Shown: positions 1 through 6,481 of the stretch, in pieces
Layout: every line of letters starts with the position of its first letter
Position numbering within the stretch: position 1 is the stretch's first letter
Origin: Candidatus Nanopelagicales bacterium
GTDB lineage: Bacteria > Actinomycetota > Actinomycetes > S36-B12 > UBA5976
Length of the DNA stretch: 9,122 nucleotides
Direction of reading: 5' to 3'
Assembly (NCBI GenBank): GCA_023257525.1
Contig: JALRCB010000013.1
Coordinates: forward strand, 1-9,122
Notes under the pieces: model-generated
The model's input: only the letters and a program-made list of their open reading frames with translations
What the model was told of the DNA's origin: nothing
Databases searched by the model: none
Program-made: the position numbers and the translations under genes

Positions 1-279
1 AACGGTGTTCTTTGCTGACTTGTCGCCCTGTGAAGCCTGTAGGTCACCGGTGAGCTTTAGTAGCACTGCTACCTGCTCAGTTGGCTGTGCGCCAACGCCT
101 AGCCAGTACTGAACGCGATCTGAATTGATCTTGATAAGACTTGGTTCTTCTTTTGGATGGTACAAACCGATTTCTTCGATGGCACGGCCATCGCGAGCGG
201 TACGGGCGTCGGCAATTACTACGCGGTATTGCGGGTTGCGGATGCTGCCCATGCGCTTAAGTTTGATCTTTACGGCCAC
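1..279 (-). CDS. rpsP: 30S ribosomal protein S16, 3' end beyond window
   Basis: This is a structural protein of the 30S ribosomal subunit. The first 93 codons are visible and the C-terminus runs off the left edge. The translation begins VAVKIKLKRMGSIRNPQYRV and continues with ADARTARDGRAIEEIGLYHP and later INSDRVQYWLGVGAQPTEQV, which is the conserved S16 core (basic N-terminus, R-x-GR-IEE-G-Y-P, and the YWL-GAQPT segment). The start is a GTG at 277-279, preceded by a good Shine-Dalgarno AGGAG (complement of about 290-295) at a normal distance. It lies about 200 bp downstream of ffh on the same strand. An ffh-rpsP order is common in actinobacteria, where rpsP usually leads an rpsP-KH-rimM-trmD-rplS group, so that group may continue to the left. 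The S16 identity is secure and the visible part is intact. Confidence 0.96.
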   Translation of the reverse strand, partial: MAVKIKLKRMGSIRNPQYRVVIADARTARDGRAIEEIGLYHPKEEPSLIKINSDRVQYWLGVGAQPTEQVAVLLKLTGDLQASQGDKSAKNTV

Positions 280-479
280 GAGTTTTATTTCTCCTGATAA
301 TTGGTGTGACATAAAACCGTTGTTGCAGCGGGGGCGCAACTAGTTAATGTCTATGAATCCAACAAGGTTGCGGGTAGAGGGCCGGCTACCAAGTCGGGAT
401 TACTTGATAAATCATGCCAGACAAGGCAAAAATCAGGAAATTGAGCCCAAAATCCCCTAGTTCCCTAGCGCAATTACGC
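280..479 (-). other. ffh-rpsP spacer / rpsP leader
   Basis: This 200-bp stretch holds no supportable gene. On the minus strand it contains the rpsP Shine-Dalgarno and, about 26 nt upstream of it, a short GC-rich stem-loop (322-340). I found no TAnnnT -10 box with a sensible -35 and no hairpin plus U-tract terminator after ffh. rpsP may therefore be read from the ffh transcript, or from a promoter too weak to recognise by eye. Confidence 0.5.
322..340 (-). other. Stem-loop in the rpsP leader
   Basis: GTTGC (322-326) and GCAAC (336-340) pair, and the stem extends by GC/GC (328-329 with 334-335) across a bulged A at 327, leaving a GGGG/CCCC loop. It lies in the untranslated region upstream of rpsP. 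There is no immediate U-tract, so it is not an obvious terminator. It could be a leader structure for ribosomal-protein control, or it could be chance. Confidence 0.3.
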
Positions 480-1982
480 CTATTTTAAGAAATCTCTGAA
501 GGCACTAGGTATCTCAGTAAGCGTTGCACTCGGTGCTTCGTATTCAATTCCTGAATCTTGCGCGGCGCGCTTAGCTGGGTTACCTGATTTCTTTGCACCC
601 TTGCCTGGCTTTTGAACTTTCTTTTGTTGCGGACGCATGCCTGGCATTCCGGGCATCGGTGGCATGCCAGGAACTGAGCCACCCTTAGCCATTTGCTTCA
701 TCATTTTTTGCGCAACGACAAAGCGGTCCATCAAAGTATTTACATCGCTAACTTGCATACCTGATCCCTTAGCGATGCGAGCCCGACGTGATCCGTTAAG
801 TAATTTTGGATCTTCGCGTTCAGCAGGAGTCATTGAAGAAATGATTGCTTCGACGCGATCAATCTCGCGCTCGTCAACATTTTCAATCTGCTTTTTCATT
901 TCAGCCATACCTGGCAACATGCCAAGCATCTTTGTCATAGAACCCATTTTGCGAATCTGTTGCATCTGTTGCATGAAATCGGTCAACGTGAAGTCTTCGC
1001 CGTCTTTAACTTTCTTGGCAAACTTTTCGGTTTGATCTTTATCAAGAGTTTGCTCTGCCTGCTCAATCAGAGTTAGCAGGTCGCCCATGTCCAAAATTCT
1101 GGAAGCCATGCGATCTGGGTGGAAAACTTCAAAGTCAGTTAACTTCTCACCAGTTGACGCAAACATAATTGGCTTGCCCGTGATGGTTGCAACAGAAAGC
1201 GCGGCGCCGCCTCGGGCATCACCATCAAGTTTTGTTAAGACAACTGCATCGATTCCAATGTCGCGAGCAAAGGTCTCGGCTGTGTTAACGGCGTCTTGAC
1301 CTGTCATTGCATCGATGACAAGAAGTGTTTCATCTGGCTTAGCTTCAGCTTTAACTTTCGCCAGCTGATCCATTAATTCGCTATCAATAGATAGGCGTCC
1401 TGCGGTATCTACAATTACAACATCATGAAGTTTGTCTTTAGCAAACTTCATTGCATCGCGAGTTACTTTAACTGGATCGCCAACACCATTACCTGGTTCC
1501 GGAGCAAAAACAACTGTGTTTGATTGCTCGCCAACAATTTTCAATTGATCAACTGCATTTGGGCGCTGCAAGTCAGCTGCAACCAACATTGGCTGATGGC
1601 CTTGTGTTCTCAGATGTGCGGCAAGCTTTCCAGCAAGTGTGGTTTTACCAGCACCTTGTAGACCGGCAAGCAAGATGACGGTTGGCGGATTCTTTGCAAG
1701 CTTTAGTCTGCGCGTTTCGCCACCCAGAATGCCAATCAATTCTTCATTCACAATCTTGATGATTTGTTGTGCTGGATTTAGGGCTGCTGACACTTCGGAA
1801 CCGAGTGCCCGCTCCTTGATTCGAGCGCAAAATTCACGAACGACCGGTAGTGCGACATCAGCATCAAGCAGGGCGATGCGAATTTCTCTTACAGTCTCGT
1901 CAATATCGTTCTCAGTTAACCGTCCCTTACCGCGCAACTGCTTGAAGGTGGCGCCTAGGCGATCTGACAAAGATGCGAACAT
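480..1982 (-). CDS. ffh: Signal recognition particle GTPase Ffh (SRP54)
   Basis: Ffh is the protein subunit of the signal recognition particle. It binds 4.5S/SRP RNA and signal peptides on ribosomes and docks with FtsY at the membrane. All domains are present: the N helical bundle (about 1-90); the G domain with P-loop GLQGAGKTT (107-115), DTAGR (192-196) and TKLDGDARGG (250-259); and a methionine-rich M domain with the RNA-binding helix around MTPAERE (384-390) and SRRARIAKGSG (398-408). A low-complexity Met/Pro then Lys-rich tail fills the last 65 or so residues, which is common in actinobacterial Ffh; the total of 500 aa is normal for that group. The longer frame can start at a TTG at 1988. 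The ATG at 1980-1982 gives the family-typical MFASLSDRLG start and sits 6 nt after a TAGACT box, with no Shine-Dalgarno, so I chose ATG and a probably leaderless message. Confidence 0.97.
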   Translation of the reverse strand: MFASLSDRLGATFKQLRGKGRLTENDIDETVREIRIALLDADVALPVVREFCARIKERALGSEVSAALNPAQQIIKIVNEELIGILGGETRRLKLAKNPPTVILLAGLQGAGKTTLAGKLAAHLRTQGHQPMLVAADLQRPNAVDQLKIVGEQSNTVVFAPEPGNGVGDPVKVTRDAMKFAKDKLHDVVIVDTAGRLSIDSELMDQLAKVKAEAKPDETLLVIDAMTGQDAVNTAETFARDIGIDAVVLTKLDGDARGGAALSVATITGKPIMFASTGEKLTDFEVFHPDRMASRILDMGDLLTLIEQAEQTLDKDQTEKFAKKVKDGEDFTLTDFMQQMQQIRKMGSMTKMLGMLPGMAEMKKQIENVDEREIDRVEAIISSMTPAEREDPKLLNGSRRARIAKGSGMQVSDVNTLMDRFVVAQKMMKQMAKGGSVPGMPPMPGMPGMRPQQKKVQKPGKGAKKSGNPAKRAAQDSGIEYEAPSATLTEIPSAFRDFLK

Positions 1983-1988
1983 GCTCAA

Positions 1989-1994
1989 AGTCTA
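1989..1994 (-). promoter_or_regulatory. Predicted -10 box of leaderless ffh promoter
   Basis: The minus-strand hexamer TAGACT fits the actinobacterial -10 pattern TAnnnT and ends exactly 6 nt before the ffh ATG. That is the spacing expected if transcription starts at the A of the start codon. No Shine-Dalgarno is visible upstream of ffh, which agrees. No convincing -35 was seen; actinobacterial promoters often lack one. Confidence 0.5.
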
Positions 1995-1999
1995 ATCCG

Positions 2000-2005
2000 T
2001 AGGCT
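2000..2005 (+). promoter_or_regulatory. Predicted -10 box of leaderless promoter for the mycothiol-type enzyme
   Basis: TAGGCT matches TAnnnT and is followed by 7 nt and then the ATG at 2013-2015. It is the near mirror image of the ffh -10 box (AGTCTA on this strand), with only 5 bp between the two. If used, it would start transcription at about the A of that ATG and exclude the upstream ATG at 2007, which lies 1 nt after the box. Confidence 0.45.
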
Positions 2006-2012
2006 TATGCCC

Positions 2013-2786
2013 ATGAGATCTGTAGCCGGAACCGAACTTTCGCGGGAACAATACTTACTTCACCTCAATGCCAACTACCAACTCTTGGCCGCAGCAATCC
2101 CTGGAGCTCCAGTTGAGGTTCCAAGCTGTCCCGGTTGGAATACGAATGACTTAGCCAAACACATGGCGCACGTTTACTTAGGTCAAGCCTTTGTGATTGA
2201 AACTGGAAGCCAGGCTCAGAACAAAGAGCATTTGGCACCTTATCCCCGCACCGAAGACTTTATGGAATTCATGTCCTGGGGCTTTGCTGCCATAACTAAA
2301 GCCTTGGACATTAATCGTCCTGAGCGACCAACATGGTCCTGGCACCACAGTGATCACTCGGTAGATTTTTGGTTTCGCCGAATGGCACATGAAACCGTAA
2401 TCCATCGCATTGATGCCGAACAAGCAGTTGGTGCTGTAACCAAAATAGATGACGCATTGGCCCTAGATGGAGTGGATGAGGTTTTGGATTTTCTGCCTTT
2501 AATGGGGTCTTGGCCAGAAGTACCTAACGTTGATTTTGGAATCGTTTCGATTGTTGCGACAACAAAGTCTGGTTCTCAAGTTTGGGATCTGCAGTTCACA
2601 GATAAAGCAGCAACGGTTTCAGCTGCTGATCAAGCGAACGCTTCAGCACGCTTGGTGATTTCCGGCGATGCTGAAGCAATGGATCTTTACCTTTGGGGTC
2701 GTATTGATAGTTCTGACCCAAGGATTTCAATTACTGGTGAAGGTGAAGAAACTTTCAAGCAGTTAATGCAGGTTGCAGTACTTTAA
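2013..2786 (+). CDS. Maleylpyruvate isomerase-family (DinB-like) mycothiol-dependent enzyme
   Basis: This is a cytosolic protein of the mycothiol-dependent maleylpyruvate isomerase/DinB superfamily, 257 aa and of usual length. The N-terminal four-helix metal-binding domain shows the family signatures VPSCPGWNTNDLAKHMAHVY (about 36-55) and FRRMAHETVIHRIDAE (about 121-136). H50, E127 and H131 are the likely divalent-metal triad. The C-terminal part (about 165-257) resembles the alpha/beta domain usually found after it (GDAEAMDLYLWGR). Members conjugate or isomerise with mycothiol as cofactor, but the substrate cannot be read from sequence. The gene is alone on its strand, divergent from ffh and convergent with coxE, and its TAA overlaps the coxE stop by 4 bp. 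ATG 2013 was chosen over ATG 2007 because of the -10 spacing and the lack of a Shine-Dalgarno. A role in the neighbouring molybdenum-enzyme pathway is not supported. Confidence 0.82.
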   Translation: MRSVAGTELSREQYLLHLNANYQLLAAAIPGAPVEVPSCPGWNTNDLAKHMAHVYLGQAFVIETGSQAQNKEHLAPYPRTEDFMEFMSWGFAAITKALDINRPERPTWSWHHSDHSVDFWFRRMAHETVIHRIDAEQAVGAVTKIDDALALDGVDEVLDFLPLMGSWPEVPNVDFGIVSIVATTKSGSQVWDLQFTDKAATVSAADQANASARLVISGDAEAMDLYLWGRIDSSDPRISITGEGEETFKQLMQVAVL

Positions 2787-3997
2787 CTGACCCGGGTTTG
2801 GATTTGGATTTCAGCACGCTTCTGCGCGTTACGAATTGCGTCCATAACTTCCTGCAGCGCCCGGATTGAATGTCCGCTAACGAAAGTATCAACGTACGGT
2901 AAAGCTGCTGCCATCCCAGCAACTAATGGCTCATAATTTGCTGCAGCCTTGCGGGGATTAACCCAGATGATGTGATGTGAAAGTCTGGAAAGTCTTTGCA
3001 TCGCCTGACTAAGAATTTTTGGATCGTCAGTTTCCCAACCATCAGACACAATCACAATTACCGCGCCTCGAGCAATGCCTCGTTGTCCATGATCTCGGAT
3101 GAATTCCATCATCGTCTTACCAATTCGAGTACCGCCAAACCAATCAGGAGTATTCTGCGCAACTTTTCGATAAGCGATGTCAGGATCTCCAGTACTCAGG
3201 AATCTAGTTAGGCGAGTTAGTCGAGTGGCAAAAACAAATGCCTCAGCATGAAGTGCCCGAACGGCGCCGAGCATCAAGTGCAAATAGATGCGCGAATAAG
3301 GTTCCATCGAACCTGACACATCTGCAATTAGCACTACGCGACGGGGTCGATCTTTTCGCTTTCGATACATCAGATCAACAGGATCCCCCGCTGTTGCATA
3401 AGAATGTCGAATTGTTGAACGCATATGTATTGTCTGGCCACTGTTATGTCGCTTACTTCGTCGGCTTGGTCGACGTGGTGGAATTAAAGGAAGTTTGGCA
3501 ACGAGCGCTGCAATCAAATCTAGTTCTTGCGGTGTGCAATCAGAAAAATCGGTGTCTTGTAAACGTTCATCATCACTTGCTGGAGCAAGAAGCGCTGGTG
3601 GCTCCGCCGAATCGCTTTCTTCAGATTTCTCACCAGGAGTTGCATTGGACCCAGCGCCAGTTTGATTACGATTTTCTTGTGAGCTCGCGTCACTTGCTGG
3701 TTGTTGCTCACCCGACTCACGAGCATTTTCAGGACTTGGTACTTCCGCCTGCTCACTCACATCATTGAGATCAACAATTCCTCGAAAAACTTGATTGAAA
3801 ACTAAGTCATAAGTTTCGATTTGTTCTCGGCTAGATAGCAGCGTGACGCGACCTATCCAGTACAAGTCCGTTACTTTATTTGGTCCAACATCAATTACAG
3901 CCTGGGCAAATCTAGCGCGACGTTCAGGCGTAGCGGGAATACCTGCCACGTGGAGCACTTGACCAAATGTGGCAACAATCTGCGCTAAGTCAGCCAT
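2783..3997 (-). CDS. coxE: CoxE-like VWA-domain protein, molybdenum-enzyme maturation
   Basis: CoxE-family proteins carry a von Willebrand A domain and act with the MoxR ATPase CoxD in maturing aerobic CO dehydrogenase. In Oligotropha (Afipia) carboxidovorans CoxE is linked to copper insertion. The protein is 404 aa. An N-terminal helical region (1-77, including RARFAQAVIDVG and DLYWIGRVTLL) is followed by a low-complexity linker rich in Glu, Ser, Gln and Asn (about 78-150). Then come a basic stretch (174-184) and a complete VWA domain (about 220-390). The MIDAS metal site is intact: DVSGS (226-230), T290 in GGTRIG and D319 in VSDGWE. The ATG at 3997 lies inside the coxD 3' end (8-nt overlap), which suggests translational coupling; a GGGTGG at 4001-4006 is a weak Shine-Dalgarno. 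Its stop overlaps that of the convergent plus-strand gene. The family call is secure; the exact client enzyme is inferred. Confidence 0.9.
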   Translation of the reverse strand: MADLAQIVATFGQVLHVAGIPATPERRARFAQAVIDVGPNKVTDLYWIGRVTLLSSREQIETYDLVFNQVFRGIVDLNDVSEQAEVPSPENARESGEQQPASDASSQENRNQTGAGSNATPGEKSEESDSAEPPALLAPASDDERLQDTDFSDCTPQELDLIAALVAKLPLIPPRRPSRRSKRHNSGQTIHMRSTIRHSYATAGDPVDLMYRKRKDRPRRVVLIADVSGSMEPYSRIYLHLMLGAVRALHAEAFVFATRLTRLTRFLSTGDPDIAYRKVAQNTPDWFGGTRIGKTMMEFIRDHGQRGIARGAVIVIVSDGWETDDPKILSQAMQRLSRLSHHIIWVNPRKAAANYEPLVAGMAAALPYVDTFVSGHSIRALQEVMDAIRNAQKRAEIQIQTRVS

Positions 3998-4868
3998 TAA
4001 CCACCCAGCCCAAGCCTTGCGCTTGGGCTACATCATGATCTTCGCGGTACTTCAAAACGCTACCTAAAGTTTGGGCAGCGTTATCTGCAGTAATTCGATC
4101 CAATCCCAGAATCATTGCGGCATTTACCCAGTCGATGGCTTCGGCGATACCTGGCTGTTTTTGCACATCCAGAGAGCGCAGGCGTTGCACTGCGGATGCA
4201 ACCTGAGCAGTCAAATCCTCTGTGGCTTTTGGAACTCGACTACGAATAATCGCAGTGGCCTGACGTATTTCTGGATAATCAATCCAGTGATAAAGGCATC
4301 GACGCTTAAGCGCATCGTGCAAATCACGCGTGCGATTTGAAGTCAGAATAACTATTGGTGGGATTTTTGCAAAAATTGTGCCAAGTTCGGGAATCGTAAC
4401 CGAACCCTCGGCAAGTAATTCAAATAGGAAAGCTTCAAATTCTTCGTCGGCACGGTCGACTTCATCAATCAACAAAACTGCTGGCATTGGGCCGGGATGT
4501 TCAACTGCCTGCATTAGCGGGCGTTCAATCAAATAATCCCGAGTGAAAAGTGATTCTTCAGTAAGTGACTTGCCCTGAGATTCAGCGACGCGAATACCTA
4601 GTAACTGTTGTGGATAATTCCATTCATACAAAGCTTCCGAGGCATCGATGCCTTCGTAGCATTGCAATCTAATGAGCGGAGTGTTTAGTAATGCTGCAAG
4701 AGATTTAGCAGCTTGGGTTTTACCAACACCTGCCTCACCTTCGAGTAGAAGCGGTTGCGGCAGTGACATGGCAACAAATAGCGCAGTTGCTAAACCTTCA
4801 TCGGCTAAGTAGCCATCCTGTGCCAGCGCAGTTTGTAATTCACTGGGTGACGCAAAGGAGTTCGTCAT
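3990..4868 (-). CDS. coxD: CoxD-like MoxR-family AAA+ ATPase
   Basis: This is a cytosolic AAA+ ATPase of the MoxR family. In aerobic CO dehydrogenase systems CoxD is needed for sulfuration of the molybdenum centre and works with the VWA protein CoxE as a MoxR-VWA chaperone pair. The 292-aa protein has Walker A GEAGVGKT (44-51), Walker B VLLIDEVDRAD (131-141), sensor 1 in VILTSNRTRDLHDAL (about 173-187) and arginine-finger-type KRRC (188-191). A helical lid follows to about 288. Length and motifs are normal and the ATPase looks active. The ATG at 4866-4868 starts 2 nt after the coxF stop, with little Shine-Dalgarno, so re-initiation from coxF is likely. Its last 8 nt overlap coxE. Other MoxR subfamilies exist; the adjacent CoxE, CoxF and CoxG homologues support CoxD. 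Confidence 0.92.
   Translation of the reverse strand: MTNSFASPSELQTALAQDGYLADEGLATALFVAMSLPQPLLLEGEAGVGKTQAAKSLAALLNTPLIRLQCYEGIDASEALYEWNYPQQLLGIRVAESQGKSLTEESLFTRDYLIERPLMQAVEHPGPMPAVLLIDEVDRADEEFEAFLFELLAEGSVTIPELGTIFAKIPPIVILTSNRTRDLHDALKRRCLYHWIDYPEIRQATAIIRSRVPKATEDLTAQVASAVQRLRSLDVQKQPGIAEAIDWVNAAMILGLDRITADNAAQTLGSVLKYREDHDVAQAQGLGWVVNG
4007..4029 (-). other. 9-bp hairpin just upstream of the coxE start
   Basis: AGCCCAAGC (4007-4015) and GCTTGGGCT (4021-4029) are perfect inverted repeats with a 5-nt loop. They lie in the last codons of coxD. In the minus-strand mRNA the stem ends immediately before the weak ribosome-binding site at 4001-4006 and 9 nt before the coxE ATG. It could set the CoxD:CoxE ratio or make coxE depend on ribosomes finishing coxD; this function is inferred. 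Confidence 0.5.
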
Positions 4869-4870
4869 TT

Positions 4871-5758
4871 CTAAACCAACTGGAACGATTCAGGATTAGC
4901 TGAGTACGCCTTTAAGCAACCTGGGGCACAGAACCAAACAGTAGTATCTCCAAATTCAGCATGAATAGATTCTTTAACCATTGGCACCGACATGTTGCAC
5001 ACTGGGTCAATCGCAGTTTCGCATACTGGCGCAGGCTTTCTTGGTTCAGTTGCATTAGCGCTGGCCTGAACCATCTCAGCCAGAATTGAAAGTGCAATGT
5101 GGTCAGGAGTGCGGGCGCCAATATCAAGACCAGCTGGTGAATGAATCGAAGCTTTTTGATCTGCAGTTAAATTCAACATTTCAATAACTGCAGTTCCGCG
5201 TTTGCGACTTGCAACCAATCCTACATATGGCACACCTGCAGTTACTGCGGCTTCCAGCAACATAGTCTCATCATCGCGACCGTGCGCTGCAACTATCACG
5301 GCAAATGTGTTAGTCAAATCAATTGAGTTGTCCCATTCGACCATTTCATATCCGGCGCCTGGACCTTGCTTGATGAGTGACCCTGAAATTGGGCTATCTC
5401 CAAAAATTGCAACTAGTGGTGCAGGCATAACAGGCTCCAAAAAAATTTCCAAGGTTCCACCGGATAAACATGGGTTATGTACAGTGCGCTTTCCAGATTG
5501 GGTATCTGGCTCGGGAATTGGTGCAATCCGCAACAATAATGCGTGGCCGTCACCCAGAACGGACATGCCTTCAGTTCGTACGGTTGATTCGGCGCAAGAT
5601 CCTCCAACGAAACCTTCGATGGTTCCATCAGAAAAAATCAGGGCTTCATCTCCTGGCTTTGCGGAAGTTGGTTTTTCAGCCAAAACAACGCGCGCATGAA
5701 CATAAGGAGTTCGTGACTTTTGCAAATCAGCTACACGTGTAGCGAGAATCTTTGGCAC
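4871..5758 (-). CDS. coxF: XdhC/CoxF-family Mo-cofactor maturation factor with C-terminal YHS domain
   Basis: XdhC/CoxF proteins bind molybdenum cofactor and help load it, sulfurated, into molybdenum hydroxylases; CoxF has been linked to copper loading of CO dehydrogenase. The 295-aa protein has the XdhC_CoxI domain with FSDGTIEGFVGGSCAE (about 42-57) and a Cys-Gly-Gly-like CLSGGTLEIFLEPV (97-110). The Rossmann-type XdhC domain (about 113-231) includes AAHGRDDE, VGLVASRKR and GLDIGARTPDHIALSILAE. A linker is followed by a YHS domain (about 250-295) with DPVCNM and FCAPGC; C254, C277 and C281 are candidate metal ligands. Most XdhC proteins lack this last domain. I chose the GTG at 5756-5758 because GGGAGG lies 6 nt upstream; the longest frame would begin at a TTG at 5785 and add nine atypical residues. 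It follows coxG after about 100 bp and is 2 nt ahead of coxD. Confidence 0.9.
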   Translation of the reverse strand: MPKILATRVADLQKSRTPYVHARVVLAEKPTSAKPGDEALIFSDGTIEGFVGGSCAESTVRTEGMSVLGDGHALLLRIAPIPEPDTQSGKRTVHNPCLSGGTLEIFLEPVMPAPLVAIFGDSPISGSLIKQGPGAGYEMVEWDNSIDLTNTFAVIVAAHGRDDETMLLEAAVTAGVPYVGLVASRKRGTAVIEMLNLTADQKASIHSPAGLDIGARTPDHIALSILAEMVQASANATEPRKPAPVCETAIDPVCNMSVPMVKESIHAEFGDTTVWFCAPGCLKAYSANPESFQLV

Positions 5759-5764
5759 CGGACA

Positions 5765-5770
5765 CCTCCC
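5765..5770 (-). promoter_or_regulatory. Strong Shine-Dalgarno that fixes the coxF start
   Basis: The minus-strand GGGAGG ends 6 nt before GTG 5758 and falls inside the extra codons of the longer TTG frame. It is one of the two best ribosome-binding sites in the Mo-enzyme gene run and argues for the shorter CoxF. Confidence 0.65.
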
Positions 5771-5784
5771 GAGTTCGTTACTCA

Positions 5785-5790
5785 ATTATG
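5785..5790 (-). promoter_or_regulatory. Possible internal promoter (-10) upstream of coxF
   Basis: The minus-strand CATAAT is a 5/6 match to TATAAT, lying in the roughly 100-bp coxG-coxF spacer. It would give a leader of about 20 nt that carries the GGGAGG ribosome-binding site. No recognisable -35 stands 16-18 bp upstream. A weak hairpin (GTAACCC with GGGTTTAC, about 5838-5860) lies further upstream, just after the coxG stop. A separate coxF-D-E transcript is possible but not shown. Confidence 0.28.
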
Positions 5791-5857
5791 CGCGCAAATT
5801 GGCCCATTAGCGAGGTGAAGGCAAAGTCCGAGTTTGGTAAACCCTTATTTTGTTGGG

Positions 5858-6481
5858 TTACTTGAGCAGTATCCAGGCAACTACAACTGCAACTACAACC
5901 AAGGCAACTGGGATTAGCTTCTTGGCTACTGCCCCACCCGCTACTTCCATCATGTCAATTGCGTCTGCGGCAGGCGCTGGCATGGCTGCACTAGTTGCAG
6001 ATGAATCTGAACTTGTGGCGTTGTTGGCACCAGAGCCAGCGGCGACAACACCTTCGAGGTTTTCGGCAAACTGGCCGATGATTCGACCTGCAACATCTGA
6101 CATCACGCCACGACCAAATTGAGCTGGCTTACCGGTAATTGCAAGATCGGTATTTACATCAACACGGGTAAGGGTTGGGCTCTCAGCAACGAGCTGGGTG
6201 GTGACAGTGGCTTGAGCAGTTGACGTTCCTTTTGTTTCACTTCCAGAAGCATTAATCACTAGGCGATGATTTGCTACATCTTTATCTACAAATGATGCGG
6301 TACCACCAAAGACCATCGTCACTGGGCCTAGCTTGATTTTTACTTCACCCTTAAAGGTATCGCCTTCAACGCTGATCAAAGTTGCACCTGGCATACACAT
6401 TGCAATTCGTTCTACGTCAAGCAAAGTATTCCAAGCGGTATCAATATCAGCCGGAACAGTAAATGAATGTTCTAATTCCAC
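5858..6481 (-). CDS. coxG: CoxG-like SRPBCC protein with C-terminal membrane anchor
   Basis: CoxG proteins are SRPBCC (START/polyketide-cyclase fold) proteins found in CO dehydrogenase and related molybdenum hydroxylase clusters. In Oligotropha CoxG is proposed to anchor the enzyme to the cytoplasmic membrane. The 207-aa protein begins with the typical ELEHSFTVPADIDTAWNTLL and contains CMPGA (29-33), KIKLGPVTMVFGG and KPAQFGRGVMSDVAGRII (about 118-135), ending the fold near 145. An Ala/Ser-rich linker (about 147-182) leads to KK and a single Val/Ala-rich transmembrane helix (about 189-206) at the very C-terminus. The GTG at 6479-6481 was chosen: AAAGG lies about 8 nt upstream and the protein then starts as in the family. 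The frame could also begin at GTG 6490. An 80-bp gap separates it from the permease gene. Confidence 0.88.
   Translation of the reverse strand: MELEHSFTVPADIDTAWNTLLDVERIAMCMPGATLISVEGDTFKGEVKIKLGPVTMVFGGTASFVDKDVANHRLVINASGSETKGTSTAQATVTTQLVAESPTLTRVDVNTDLAITGKPAQFGRGVMSDVAGRIIGQFAENLEGVVAAGSGANNATSSDSSATSAAMPAPAADAIDMMEVAGGAVAKKLIPVALVVVAVVVAWILLK

Noticed and set aside
452..478. Possible intrinsic terminator after ffh
   Set aside because: Only a CTAGGG-type near repeat and an AT-rich stretch are present; there is no stable GC stem followed by a U run.
637..1035. 132-codon open frame on the plus strand inside ffh
   Set aside because: It mirrors the Met/Pro repeat and M domain of ffh; its Cys/Ile-rich translation is typical of a complement artefact.
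3238..3768. 176-codon open frame on the plus strand opposite coxE
   Set aside because: It is antisense to an intact, motif-complete VWA gene, has no family signature and no ribosome-binding site, and its composition follows the coxE codons.
5202..5699. 165-codon open frame on the plus strand opposite coxF
   Set aside because: It is antisense to the XdhC core and has no motif or start signal.
5759..5785. Longer CoxF from the TTG at 5785
   Set aside because: The strong GGGAGG lies inside this extension, 6 nt before GTG 5758, and the extra nine residues are not typical of XdhC proteins.
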